This document shows, piece after piece, positions 1 to 11,667 of a DNA stretch of 64,000 nt (its first letter is position 1; each line of letters begins with the position of its first letter). The DNA is from Trebouxia sp. TZW2008 (lineage: Eukaryota > Chlorophyta > Trebouxiophyceae > Trebouxiales > Trebouxiaceae), in NCBI GenBank assembly GCA_002118135.1, contig BDIU01000022.1, positions 186,001 through 250,000 of the forward strand, in the 5' to 3' direction. The translations under genes were made by a program, and so were the position numbers. Under the pieces are notes generated by a model, which searched no databases, was not told where the DNA came from, and saw only the letters and a program-made list of their open reading frames with translations.

Positions 1-2265
1 AAGGGCACACTGCAAGTGAAGGTCCCTGCCAAGATAGCTTTTCATCTATTCAATGACAAAAAGTTGAAGGATAAGCTCAAGGATGCAAACTTGCCAGTTC
101 ATGGCAAACGCAAGGTAATCCTGGCTTCCTGGGCCTGGCTTGCAACCTATGCAATGGCTCACCATGTCATATATGCACCTGCTCTCCTGTTGTCAAGGCT
201 CCCAAGCAAAGCATTGCCATGCGTTCCCAGCGTAACTAGGCATGTATTCCAAGCACAGTATCACCATCAGTCGGGCCTGCTTGCCAAGTAGTAGGCGCTC
301 TCCTAAGCAGAATTTGTCTTAGTAAAGAATAAGGTGTTGCGTCTTGCATCTCCCAAATCTAGCCCTCGTGACATGAGTGTCAGACAAAAGTACCTACATA
401 CATACACACGTATGTAGCTAACGCATGCCAGTCGGGCTCAAAGGCCTTGTGAGGTACGTGCAGTCATCAAGCAACTGTCTTTGAGCAACCAAGTCTGTAC
501 ACTTGCTGAACCACAACACATGCACTGATCAAGAGTATCGCTCTTCCATTGTGGCATCGGCAATCGTATGAGGAAACACCTACCAGACTGCAACATCGTG
601 TTGGGTCTTCAGGAGCTTGAGGACAGGTACAATCGGCTGAGGCTTGAGGTTCAGCTGGCAGCAGACAAAGGGGAGGCTGCTAGTGAGGCAGAGCTGGTCA
701 GACGAGCTATGGCCAAGGAGAAGACAGTGAACCCTGTCAAAGGCTTCTTTGGCAGCTCCAGGTAAGACTTGTTGCCTGCACAATATGGCTGCTAATGACT
801 GTCGCACAAAGACTCAAGATCAGTGCAGCATTGCATTTTGCAGATCACACGTTGGCAGCTATGTTGCTTTTACGCTCTTGACCTCTGCCAAGCCTGTGTT
901 GGTCATTGGATATGCCTGCTGTCATGCATAATTCAACATCACATATAAAGAGGGCAGCAACTGCAGTTTGTACTTATAATGGTGACTACTTTGGCTTGAC
1001 AATACTGTCGATTGGAAGCTACTACGTGTCGAGCAAAAGCGTACGACACTGCTGAAGCACAATTGACAAATGGGCTTTTATCACACAGCTGCTGTGTGCT
1101 TCCAGGTCTGGCTTGAAGGCTGCGGGGAGTGGTGCAGATGCATCAGATGATCCAGACATGCCTGAAGGTATCTGCATCTTTGCTGTGTCTTATCAGCTCT
1201 CTGCCGTGTTTGCATTCAGAGCATCATGTTCATACAGAGTCGTATTTGACTGAGGTCAGCTCGAGCCTGTAAGAAAATCTGCATGCTGTTTGCTTGAGCA
1301 AAGTTGGTGTTTGCAACATGTGGCTCCTGCTGCTGCATGAGGACATTGCATTTGACGATGGTCTGTAACACTGTTCCTGTTTTCTCCATGCCTCATGCTG
1401 CAGTGCTTGTTGACGCTGCTGTGCGTCTGCAGTGGAGTTTCACAGCTTTCCTGCGCTCATCAAGGCCACAAGGGAGCGTGATGCAGCGCGCAAGGCAAAG
1501 CAGCAGGAAGCACAGTTGCCAGCACAGTCAGCAGATGCCAGCCCACATGCTGCCGCTGCGTCAGATACCCCTGAGCATGCGTCAGAGTCTCCTGCGCATG
1601 AGCACATGGACAAGCAGCAAGCAGGCCTGCAAGCTGCCCATGAGACCTCAGCCGAAAGGCAGCATATCAATGGGCACCTGCCAAATGGCAGCCATACCAA
1701 GGGGGAACATGTACAGTACCCTGCTGGCCCTCAGATCAGTGCCAACGGTGCAGAGCATCATGCAGAAGCGCCCTTGCTTCAACCAAGCAGGCTGTCAAAC
1801 AGCAGTGTTGCCAAGCAGCGGTCAGAATTGCAAGATCCAGCACAGAGACCCAATCCAAGCAGTGCTGGCAGCCTTGAAGCAGGCATGCACACTCAGAGGC
1901 AAGGTGTTCCTGCTGGTCAAGCACAGCACAACGGCAGGGTAGTTGACACAGTAGATGATCTGTCTGACAAGCTGTCTGAGGACGATTTGCACATTGATCT
2001 TGATGATCAGCTTGCTCAACCAGTTAGTCATCATGTGCAAGATCAGCGAGCGCTGCATCAGCTGCAACTGCTGAACAAGGCAGCAGTTACTCAAGTTAGA
2101 CCCGATCCGCCTCTGAGCAAAGATGCTGCTGCAACACATGCCCATAGAAACAGTGGGTTGTCGAGTACAACTGGTTTGGTTCACACAGGGCATGCAGATG
2201 GTTTGGATGCCCTTGACTGTATTGTTGAAGATACAGATTCTGACATTGAAGGCAGAGTAGCGTGA
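1..2265 (+). CDS. SAP-domain protein, C-terminal part (RAD18-like), 5' truncated by the window
   Basis: Exons read as <1..114, 613..761, 1106..1167 and 1433..2265; the phases agree and the frame ends in TGA at 2263. The first exon encodes a SAP-like helix-extension-helix (residues KIAFHLFNDKKLKDKLKDA, then GKRK). The next continues with ELEDRYNRLRLEVQ and SEAELVRRAMAKEK. This order and spacing resemble the SAP segment and following helix of RAD18, the E3 ligase that ubiquitinates PCNA at stalled forks. The last exon is a long, Gln/Ala/His-rich, probably disordered tail ending in acidic residues. The RING and zinc finger expected of RAD18 would lie left of the window, so the family call is an inference; another SAP-containing nuclear protein is possible. 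Convergent with the kinase gene that follows. Confidence 0.55.
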
Positions 2266-2570
2266 TGTTCTTTGACTGCAAACAAATGAACTGCCTGAAT
2301 GAATGTAGCAGGCATGCTTTCCGTGGTCTGCAATGCAAATCATCAAATTTATAGATTGTGCCTTTCTTGCCCTGCCAACTAGGATAGCTTCTCGCTTCAT
2401 AGGGCAGCGACGCCCTTCATTTGTTGTATCGACAATCGCTAAGCCTTAAAGCTGAAAGACTGACATGACTATTCAGAACACATCACTTTCAAGAGCAACA
2501 TCTGTTCACACATGCTGTTTGGTCCACCTGAGAGGCCAACAAGGTAGTAGTATCATGAAAAGTCAGGAGC
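2266..2570. other. Convergent intergenic spacer
   Basis: About 305 bp between the stop of the SAP-domain gene and the stop of the Raf-like kinase gene. It should hold both 3' UTRs. I see no coding signal or repeat. Confidence 0.5.
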
Positions 2571-5500
2571 TCACGCTTTGAGTTCAGCAGAGATGACAGA
2601 GTGAGCATCAGAGTACGAATCAAACAATCTTTGTAGGCGTGGCACTATGTCAGCAAAGCCTGGACGCTGCCCGTACGCTGGAGACCAGCACTCCTTGATC
2701 AATTGAATCAGAGGCTCTGGTGTCTCTCTGGGTATGGCAGGCCTCATGCCTTTGTATGTTGCCATGACAGCAGCTTGATGGCCATCATACTGCTTGAAAG
2801 GCACCTGCATGTCAGCAGGAACTGGTGGACAGCTGCGATTGGTTGCCATGTACAGCATTTCTACTGCAGTACATGGTGTGAGTCTCACATTGTGCAATAG
2901 AGCCCTGCAAACTTGAATATGACGAGGCTGCATGCGGACAGCTTTTGCAGAATTGGAAGAGTTGAGCACAATGTGGTCAGGGCAATGCTGATAGACAAGG
3001 AAGGGGCCAGCGCGCCAGAGTGACTGATGAATCAAGCAGGAGGTTTGGACTGTAAAGTTTGCAAGAAAGCCTAGAGATAGGCAGGCTCCAAAAAGACACA
3101 AAGCGGTCTCACCTCTCTAGCAGCGCATTCCCACATGACAATGCCGAAGCTGTATACATCAGCCTTCTCTGTGTAAATGGCGCCTTTCTTATCCCAGGGA
3201 GCAACTACCTCTGGAGCCATCCACTGCCAAGTGCCTAGCTCAGCTGTTAGGGGCTCTGCACAAGTGGCTGCTTGCAGCCTTGAAAGGCCGAAGTCTGCCA
3301 CCTTGACCACACCATGTTCATCAAGCAGTATATTGCCTGCATGCAGATGCTTATGCTGCTCAGCTGTGCTATGGTTGAATATGTTCAGTTTGTCAGCTTG
3401 CGAACAAGTTAGTCTTCTACACACGCTGTTGATGCACAATCCACCAGACATTTCTCCATCAAGATAGTCATGGTCCTCAACGTGCGCAACTTGTGCCTGT
3501 GCATGTCAGCAGACTGAGAGCGTGCATATCACAGCAGCTTTTGGAACTGCTGTTTGCAATACACAACACTCGTCAACATCCTGTTTTGTGATGAATCAAT
3601 CCATAACAGGGCTGAAGTGACGCAATTTAGATGTCCCTAACCTGTGGCATTGAGCAAGGAGATGCATATTTAGCGCTGATTTGCAAAACTCAAGCAACAT
3701 GGCAGCTCACCAGACTTGAGGTCTCTGTGCAGGGCTTGGTGTGAGTGCAAGTGCAGCATCCCCTGAGCAGTTGCCAAGCAGATTCCCACCAGCTGCTGCC
3801 AAGTCAGGTAGGCACTGGGACTGTGCAACAACTGGTACAATGAACCCCTACACACCAAGACAGCTAATAGGCTTAGGCCTGCGCAAATACTGTGCAAATA
3901 TCGGCAAATCAACTCTCATGCAATGAATTCAGAAGTAGATTGGTTTGCCTCGTTGCCATAAACAGAACTTGATGACTGATGATGCCTGAAGTAACTGGAA
4001 AAGAGTGGCTCAGGAGCAATTCCGAACTGACACATCGCTGTCAGATTGCAGCAGGTGGCTTGTCAGTGATGGCTTGATGTGCATTTGGCATGCATTCTAT
4101 GTGATGCATGCTATATACGGCACACGTTTGAAGTAACACTCAGTTTCTCGAGGACCTCTTGCAGCAAAACAATGTACAAGACTCACCTGCTGCAGTGCTG
4201 CATGACCAGAATGAGTTTGTCAGGGGCAATGCAGGCGCCCAGCAGCTTCAGGATGTTGGGGTGGTCGGGCAAGTGAGACATCATGTCCATCTCCCTAGTG
4301 AACTGCAATGGACACATTGCTCAAAATAAGCTGTGATGCACTACAAGCAGCTTCAGGATATTGGGATGGTCTGGCAGACGTCACATCATGTCCATCTTCG
4401 TGGTAAACTACAGCGCATATACTGCTGCTGCTGCTGAGAGCAATTTCTGATGAACTACCAGCATTTGCAGGATGTTGGGGTAATCAGGCAAGCACGACAC
4501 TATGTCCACCCCCCTGGTGAAGTGCAAGCATGCACAAGAAGAAGTATTGCAGAAAGATCATGCTGACGTCAGCATTGCTTTACATGAGCAAACAAGAAAG
4601 GCAACAACCGCGCATGAGACTGCTGCACCTATGCCGTTTCCAACATCCGATATGAAGATCAGCTTGAGGTCTTTATTTTCAGATCAATCACGTTAAGCAT
4701 GCCTTTTTAATTTTGCGGGCCAATCAGTCAAATGCTGCTATGTCAGCATCAAGAGGGCTGGCTACTGCCGATGCAAATGTGCAAGTCTTAAAATGATCAC
4801 CTCTTTCATAGCCTTCTGGCTTGTTGCAGCTGCCCCATCCAGCACCTTGATCGCCACTGTTTGCCCCTGCCACCTGCCCTTATACACCTGTAGCAGCCCA
4901 AGCCACCATGAGAATATACAGCAGATAAATCAATTTCTTTTCTTCTTTGTTTTTTTCTTTTCTTTCTACAGCAGATAAATCAATTTCTTTGTGTCTTTTA
5001 GACGCTGGCAAAGCACAGACTGAGCTGTAGAGATTTGTAAAGTGGGCACAAGCAGCTTGGGATTGTACATGAAGCAACTGTGTGAGCATCACGGTGCTCA
5101 CTTGTGTGCACAAGCGACAACACCATACAAAGTCGCACCAATGGGCGCCTGGTTGACAGGGGCTGCAGCAGCACTGCGTAAGCAAGCCTGACCCAGACAA
5201 TGAGACAGCAGCTTTGTCAATTTGCTCTGACTACAATTTGCACAGCGTGAAAGGCAGCGATGTACTCAAGAAGTCGACTTCATACGCAATTGAGATGCAA
5301 AACAATGCAGATGAAGTGCAAGACGATACACCATGCTGCTGTGTGATGCTCACCACTGCAAAAGAGCCTTTGCCAAGTATTTGCCCCATTTTCAAATTTT
5401 CCTGCTGTATGCTGACAGGGCGAGGCCTGGGGCTGCTGTGTAATGCATAATCAGGGCTAGCCAGAGCCTGTCTTGCCTTTGCACTTGCATCAATCAAATC

Positions 5501-6344
5501 TGCAGCAGCCAGCATCTTGTGTTTGTAGCGCTCACAAGGCGGGGCGAAGCATATGATCCAGGCTGCAAGAGAAGGAAGAGACAATTTGTGCCATCAGGCG
5601 TCAACATAGGAAGCTTTGTGAGTAGAAACGGCCTGGGACCTAGGCTGTGTTACGCAAAAGCTTGCTGTGCGTACAGGCTGTCACAGCCATGCTAAACAGC
5701 AGTTGCAGCAAGTCGTATCTTATGGCACCTGGCAAGTCCAGTGCAAGATGCTTGCTCTGGCCTTGTCTCTGCAGTGCATATCCTGGCGCAACTTGTGTTT
5801 CAGGAGCTGCTACATTGGCAAGAGCTGGCTCTAGTGCTGATGCAGGCTCCAAACGCGCAGGCGAGCATCTGAAGTCTTCCCAGATTGCTGCAGAGCCTGT
5901 ATTGCGTTTCAGAGGATCCTCCTTGAAGCTGCTCCGCCGCAAGGCTGCTGCCACCTTATGCGCTTCTGGTTGGAATGCAGCATCATTCTTTGAAGCCTTG
6001 TCAACTCTGCCAAAGTCAGCTTGAAGGACTGGTGCTGCAAGTGTTGCCACAACAGCAGAGCTGTCGTTGGCTTGCAGTATTTGCGCCTGGCGCGGTGGGC
6101 GCAGCGGGCTGAACAAGTCGTCGTCTTTCTTGGCAGCGGTCCACGCCTCGAAGTCCTTCTGACTTTCTGCGCTGGCCCAGGCGACGCAGGAGTATAGGTT
6201 TCGAGCTGCCTCCTCGGCAACGCCCAAGGTACACCTGAGCGCTGACCAGGACAAGTCTGCACAGCCGACGCTAGAATGAGACCAAGGCCCACTGTCAGGT
6301 GTCAAACCGCTCTCTAGGTCAGCCGTGAAACGCTCGACCGGCAT
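2571..6344 (-). CDS. Raf-like MAP3K (TKL-family serine/threonine kinase)
   Basis: Seven exons on the minus strand: 6344..5675, 5562..5354, 4887..4801, 4302..4187, 3847..3711, 3336..3113, 2804..2571; 558 codons. An in-frame stop directly precedes the start ATG at 6344. The first ~225 residues match no domain I know. The kinase domain follows: glycine loop GKGSFAVV (~286-293), VAIKVL, helix-C region, HRDLKSGN (~401-408), DFG (~421), GTWQWMAPEV, YSFGIVMWE, and C-lobe ending GQRPGFADIVPRLQ. HRDLKSGN plus the GTxxWMAPE activation segment is typical of plant and algal CTR1/Raf-like TKL kinases, which act as cytosolic MAP3Ks or related signalling kinases. All catalytic residues are present. The N terminus lacks a recognisable EDR, ACT or PAS domain. 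The intron between exons 3 and 4 holds decayed copies of exon 4. Confidence 0.9.
4346..4528 (-). repeat. Two decayed tandem copies of MAP3K exon 4 within its intron
   Basis: Segments 4346-4414 and 4458-4528 align to the middle and 5' part of exon 4 (4187..4302); anchors are spaced 105 and 114 bp. The nearer copy has an in-frame stop after the MDMM residues. The farther copy stays open but has lost the acceptor AG. Confidence 0.85.
4918..4992. repeat. Short direct repeat flanking a pyrimidine tract in a MAP3K intron
   Basis: The string ACAGCAGATAAATCAATTTC occurs at ~4918 and again ~50 bp later, with a T/C-rich stretch in between. It lies in the intron between exons 2 and 3. Confidence 0.7.
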
Positions 6345-6799
6345 TCATACATACGTCAGTGATCAGCCGCTTTTGCCACGCGACTGGTGTCGGCATGCAG
6401 CTCAACTACAGCATTCGCTTTGACAAAAGACTAGGGCATAGCATCACAGCGCAGCGACCTTTCGATGACTGACTAGCGCGCGTTTTAGTCGCATGCTTCG
6501 AAGTATAACGCCTGCAAAGCACGACTGACTCATCTCGTCTGTGCCTGCACGAAACGCAAGCGGACAGCTGCATTTTTATTGTGCTAGCGGGATCTGCGGC
6601 CAACTGGCTAGCTTTTATTGAGCTCTTGAGCCACGCCGAGAATCCAGGCTCGTGCACTGCTGCGCTCTCGTTTCAAGCGTTGGATTTTCAGTCAGAGCTT
6701 GCAGTAGTGATCAGCTGTTCTTGTGACGAAGAGATCGTAGCTTGTAGTGACTACCTGTCGAGCTGGGATTGATCTGCATCTGTCTGAGCACAAGCGAGC

Positions 6800-7762
6800 A
6801 TGTCAGATTGGGCTGACTATGACGGTCCAGGCAGCTATGCAGAAAATGACTCAACGCTGTCTCCAAATAGTACTTTCTTGAGCTCTGACCCTAGCAATTC
6901 GACCATGCCTGCCTGGCATTCGCCAACAATCCATCCACATGCTCCAGATCAAACTGCGACAGGAGTCAAGCAGCCTTATTCGCAAGCAGCAGCCTATTAC
7001 CAGTCTGACTTTCCAAAGCCGACCCGGCCAGCAGCAACTGCACCTCCTGACACTCCAGAAATTCCTGAGGCAGGGTCGGCAGTCCCATCATATGCTTTCA
7101 GAAAGCCGCCAAGGCCTGTGCCAAAGCAGAAGTGGCAATATGAGCCACCTCAAGACAGTGACCCTAACCATGTTCCTGTCAACTGGATTGGAGACAGCAC
7201 AGATCACGCAGACTATCGGCCAGCTAATACAGCCAGCTTCAGCAATCATGAAGCTGACATTGTCAGAGTGGCGACGTTCAGCAATCAGGGTCAGAAAGCA
7301 AATGCTACAGCTGATGGAGCTGCCAAATCAGCCAGTCCACGCAAAAAGCGCCGATGGACGCTTTGGGCAGTGCTGGGAGTGGCTGCAGGCACAGCATTGG
7401 GAATTGCCTACAAAACGTTTGGAGACAGCTTTGACCTGGATGCATTCAGCATCAGGCTTGGTAGACCTGTCGGGAGGCATCAAACTGCAGTAAGTTGCAA
7501 ATTGCGCCTGAGATGCAAACTCCACTCAAGGGACCTGCATGCATACTTCAACGCACTTAAATCAAGCTGCACTTTGTAATCAGTCTGTGAGTGCATGTTT
7601 TGAGGCACAGTTATGGCTCATTGGCATTGTCAGGGTTGCATTGTGTCTCAAACACGCTGTGTGCTTCAGGTGTCAGAACCACCCTCAAGCACAGGAACAA
7701 CAGACAATGAGATGATGCTACAGCTTTTGCGCAGGAGAGCTAAAAGAGTGAGCCAGACGTGA
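6800..7762 (+). CDS. Uncharacterised protein with one C-terminal membrane segment
   Basis: Two exons, 6800..7489 and 7670..7762, joined at a strong GCA|GTAAGT donor and CTTCAG acceptor (phase 0); 260 codons. The first ~175 residues are rich in Pro, Ser, Ala and Asn with no fold I recognise (probably disordered). A basic stretch (RKKRRW) is followed by a hydrophobic segment of about 18 residues (LWAVLGVAAGTALGIAY, ~190-207). A short tail ends with a basic RRRAKR cluster. This suggests a tail-anchored or single-span membrane protein with a large soluble N-terminal region. It is divergent from the MAP3K gene (455 bp between ATGs). I do not recognise the family. Confidence 0.6.
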
Positions 7763-8775
7763 TGTAGACTACTACAAGCACCACACAAAGCTGCACATGC
7801 ACAGCATAACCCTCGACTGGAATGATGATAGCAAGTGCACTGTTCTGAGTAACCAAAAGCAGAAAATTTCAAAAGTTTTGTCATCACACTGAGTGTTCTG
7901 AGACAAAGTCATGTGCAGATTTCAAACTTCCTTCAGTCCAGGCCATTGCTACTGTATGATGTTCCATTACTTGTTAGCGTGAATCATCGGATCTGTCAAT
8001 GCTCGCCAGTCCATGTGAAGCTTTGCTTTGTCAGAATCAAACTTTTTGAAAGTAAGGTTTTAGTGTTCACAAAGGTGTGCTGCGGATGCACTGGCAGGGT
8101 TCAGCAGTCAGGTTCGATTTTGACGAAATGTTGTGAGATGATCGTGTTGATCAATATAAAGACGCAAGCATAATGAGTCACATCTGCTTGCAAGCAAAGC
8201 AGTCCCGAAGCCTCCTAGCTTGTGCATTAAAAGTGCAACTGACATATTCAAGTTGAATATTAAAGTTTGCCAATTTCTCAGCCAGCCCTGGGCCATGTCA
8301 AGTACAACACATTTCACAGCCAGAGTACATCAAAGGTCATCAACGTGCACGCACATCCACTACATTGCAGACACTGCCTTGCAACGATGAAAAAGAGAAC
8401 AGCACAACACACGAGCCTTTACCACAAAATATGTCAGGTCTTGCAGCAGTACTGAGTCCGGGCCACCAGGATCTAAACCAAAGAACTGCGGGCTTGTCAT
8501 ATCCCCAGAAGTCACACATATGCATGTGTGATTGTATACATTACCGCAAAAGTGCTTTGCAAAAGCAAGCGCAACTCACCACTGTCTACTGATCACTAGA
8601 CTTATTGGCAGCAGCACATCAATGCAGGAAAACACCATACTATGGTGTTGCCATAGTGTAAGTATATAATAGTTTCCATTATGCCACAAATGCCCATAGT
8701 GGGAGCGACACCAAGTGCGCAGGCCCTGCAGTCTGATGGTGCCCATCTAGCTTGCATAATCATCAGTACATGCTC
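7763..8775. other. Convergent intergenic region, AT-richer than surroundings
   Basis: About 1 kb between the unknown membrane protein and HSP20 (both 3' ends). It contains only short unconnected open frames and several T-rich stretches. I see no gene that I can support. Confidence 0.4.
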
Positions 8776-8894
8776 TATCGATGACATGTATTGTATTGAT
8801 GACATGTAGGGTATTGATGACACTATTGTACTAATGACATGTAGTGTATTGATGACATGTAGTGTATTGATGACATGTATTGTATTGATGACAG
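8776..8894. repeat. 18-bp minisatellite in the HSP20 3' UTR
   Basis: About 6.5 units of an 18-bp repeat (consensus GATGACATGTAGTGTATT, with some variants) end 5 bp from the HSP20 stop codon, on its 3' side. Confidence 0.9.
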
Positions 8895-8898
8895 ACCA

Positions 8899-9781
8899 TC
8901 ATTGTATTGGCACCTGTTGCTTGGGCCTTTCCTCCTCCTTTTTAGGAATGTTCAGTTGCAAGACACCATTGTCATAATTTGCTTTGATCTGATCAAGGTT
9001 GGCAGTCTCTGGCATGCGCACAGTGCGGCGCACAAATTGGCTGCTGCGCTCCATGCGATGATACCTGCAAGTGGGCAGGCATGTCACTTCTCTGCAAGCC
9101 AGTAACTGCTGCAAGCGCTATGGATCATAAACAGGAAGCGCCAGCAGGGGACATCAGCACTGCACGAATGACAGGAGACCTCAAGGTAGTCAACTGTGTA
9201 CTCACATGCATCTTCATGCATGTAGAGTGCAAAGCCAACAAACACACGCCACATTAACCCAGATGTGGACAAAGGCAAACTCATGCTTGTTGTGAACTCA
9301 AGCATAAAGCAGTTGGCTGCTGTACCTGCTGTTAAGTTGTCTGTTGCGATAATTTTGCAAAAGAGTATTTGCAGCTGGAACATGTCACCTGTGCAGCAGT
9401 GCATGCAGATCTCACCTGACCCCCCGGTCTTCCTTATTCTCCTTCCTCTGGTTTTGCTTTTCTACGCTAACGGTCACGACGTCTTGATCAACATGTACTT
9501 TGATATCGCTCTTGTTCATGCCAGGCAAATCTGCTCGTATTTCGAAGTTGTGCTCGGACTGTGGAAGCACGATACACCCGTCACTCAGCTGCCGCAACAA
9601 CTCAGGAATGCAGTTGCGCCAGCTTGCTCAACAACCCAACCGCATTTTGAAAGTTTACCTCCATGACATCAAGATGCATGTCTCGGCTGCCTTGGCCAGA
9701 CCCGGAAGCAACGTCACGGGTTGGATTGAAGAAAGGAGCAAACTCCGTCTGACCGTGGGAGCCATACGATGTCATAGCCAT
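8899..9781 (-). CDS. Small heat-shock protein, HSP20/alpha-crystallin family
   Basis: Exons 9781..9659, 9558..9416, 9064..8899; 143 codons. The alpha-crystallin domain begins with FEIRADLPGM and DIKVHVDQDVVTV, continues across the second splice with FVRRTVRMPE, and ends with the beta-strand pair ANYDNGVLQLNIPK, the hallmark GVL motif of the family. The N-terminal arm is short (~45 residues) and has no clear transit peptide, suggesting a cytosolic class protein. These proteins form oligomers that hold unfolding proteins without ATP. I looked for a perfect heat-shock element (nTTCnnGAAn) in the 330 bp upstream and found none. The C-terminal IXI-type motif is weak (VPI). Confidence 0.93.
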
Positions 9782-10108
9782 TTTGCTTGCACTTGGCGTC
9801 GTCGGCTGACGCTCTTCAGCCGCAGCACTCGCGCTGACGCTATCGCAGAAAGCGACATATGGAAAACATATGGTCGTAACGCCAACTGCTGGGGGCAGGC
9901 TGCTTCTCCGAAACCAAAAGTCAGATGGGATTCTGGCTGATGGTGAGGTGCAGGTTGGGGAAGGTGCCTGGGTTTTAGCGGTGCAACCTGTGCAGTAATA
10001 TCGGCGCACTTCCTGCGAACATCCCTGCTTTAGCCATGTAGCTGGACGACGCGTCTGTAAACGCTAAGCGCGTCACACCACTGCAGATCGTTGCTGAAAG
10101 CTTTAGCA

Positions 10109-10981
10109 ATGACTAGCGGGAACTCAAGCAAGAAACCAGCCCGCAGATCATCTTCACAACAGTGCCAGGTCAAGTGCCGGCTGAACCTCCTTGGAGCTTA
10201 GTTCGATGTCGCAGTCCCGCCAGCAGCCCCTCGTCAGCAGATTTACTTTGCTCTCAAACAAGAGGCAGACAGGCGCTACCCCAACCACAACTGGGTACAG
10301 AAAAGTTTCCAGCTGTCAGATGGTACAATGACTCTCAATCACGAGCTAGCCAGCGGGCTCGCCTTCGCTCAGCATCAGCTGGAGGTTCGCTACGTGCCTT
10401 GTAACAGCTCTCAAAACCCCTTCTTAGAGCAGCTAGAGACAACAGTGCGAAACGAGGTGCAAAGGCAGCTAGCAGAACACAGAGAGCAGGAAGAGAAGCG
10501 CACAACCTTTCTAGCCAATGCTCCCCTTCTGCGGCTTGCTAGTGATATTCTCAGCTTCACACTAACTGCAGTGCTGCCGCCTCCAACAGCTGATGACAGC
10601 AAGGACATTTGGAGTCGTCCATTGGCTTGAGACAAACAGTTTGCTGGCCATATCAAGAAGATATGTCGGCGCAACAAATGTCCAGTGTCAGATCAGCAGC
10701 TTGCCACAGAGTTCAACCAGATTAGGCTAGACAGGCACGGTGCGAATCTTTAGATCTTTTGCATGGCATGTAGCTTTTCAGCAATCAACTGACATGTTTC
10801 TGTCAATACAGAGGCTGTGCACGCCAGCACATGGGACTCTCTGATTTTGGAAGCAGAGAAGTTTGTCGAGTCAAGTTGTGCCACACAAGAGCTTCGGCAA
10901 CAGTACAAGCTTGCTTACTGGATTGTCACGCATGCCAAGCATTTTGAGCAGGTTTTTGACAGCTGTGTTTCCAACACATAG
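10109..10981 (+). CDS. Uncharacterised 220-residue protein
   Basis: My model joins 10109..10168, 10238..10570, 10640..10739 and 10812..10981. All phases agree and the introns are 67-72 bp. The second acceptor is a tandem CAGCAG, so two isoforms differing by one Gln are possible. The protein starts with a Ser/Arg/Lys-rich leader, then has an amphipathic stretch (LETTVRNEVQRQLAEHREQ) likely to be helical or coiled-coil, then a basic region (HIKKICRRNK). It ends with LAYWIVTHAKHFEQVF. I do not recognise a family. Without transcript evidence the first exon is the least certain part. It is divergent from HSP20. Confidence 0.5.
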
Positions 10982-11667
10982 GCCCAGGCCATTCCTACAA
11001 ATCTTGGAAGACATTTTAGCGGTCATGATCTAGCAGCATCTAGGTGATTTACACTGGTCTGGCAGTCACTCTGTAAAACGCTTCCTTCAACACTGCTGTT
11101 TGAGCTGGATAGGTCCAGACATCAAAGTTTGATCTGTCTGCAGTCTCATACCCCCCCCCCCCCCCCCCCCCCCCCNNCCCCCCCCCCCCCCGCCCCCTGT
11201 AAGCTAAGCCTTAGCCAGCTTGACAGCTTCGTGTGACGTCAGCCGGTGGCCAATGCATCCCCGGAAAGCGCGTGACATGCTTAGGCTGCCTTGTTGCCCG
11301 ACTTTTGTCAACCTAGACTAGGGATGCCTCATCACCTCGGCATGTGCAGTGACTGAGAGACTTCAGCATGGAAAATTCTGTAGCTAACTGTAATCATGGC
11401 CAAAATTTGATATCTGTAGATTCTGATATGTGGGCTGTTATCTGAGTCCAGCAGGCATTGCTGTCACCAGTTGTGATGACAACATTTGCTCGGTCTGCCC
11501 AGCACCACATGGCATGCACGCATTGGATGAACAATGATAGTTGCCGTTCTGAGGTGCACAAAATGTTGTGCATCCTTGCGCACCATGCGCAGGGCCAGCT
11601 GCTATGGGCTGGTAAGAAAGCTGACAGCATCGAGCAAGATTTGCCCATGTCCTTGAAATCAGATCTG
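10982..11667. other. Convergent intergenic region with poly-C tract
   Basis: Lies between two small unknown genes. Apart from the poly-C run described separately I see no coding or structural signal. Confidence 0.4.
11151..11197. repeat. Poly-C tract with two undetermined bases
   Basis: A run of C (positions 11151-11191, then one G and five more C) interrupted by NN at 11176-11177. The true length is probably unresolved. Such a G-strand run can form a G-quadruplex and often stops polymerases, which would explain the ambiguous bases. Confidence 0.95.

Noticed and set aside
389..420. Palindrome-like CTACATAC...GTATGTAG in an intron
   Set aside because: Simple-sequence (TACA) origin; no regulatory context.
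9781..10108. Heat-shock element search upstream of HSP20
   Set aside because: No perfect TTCnnGAA pair found; partial matches only.
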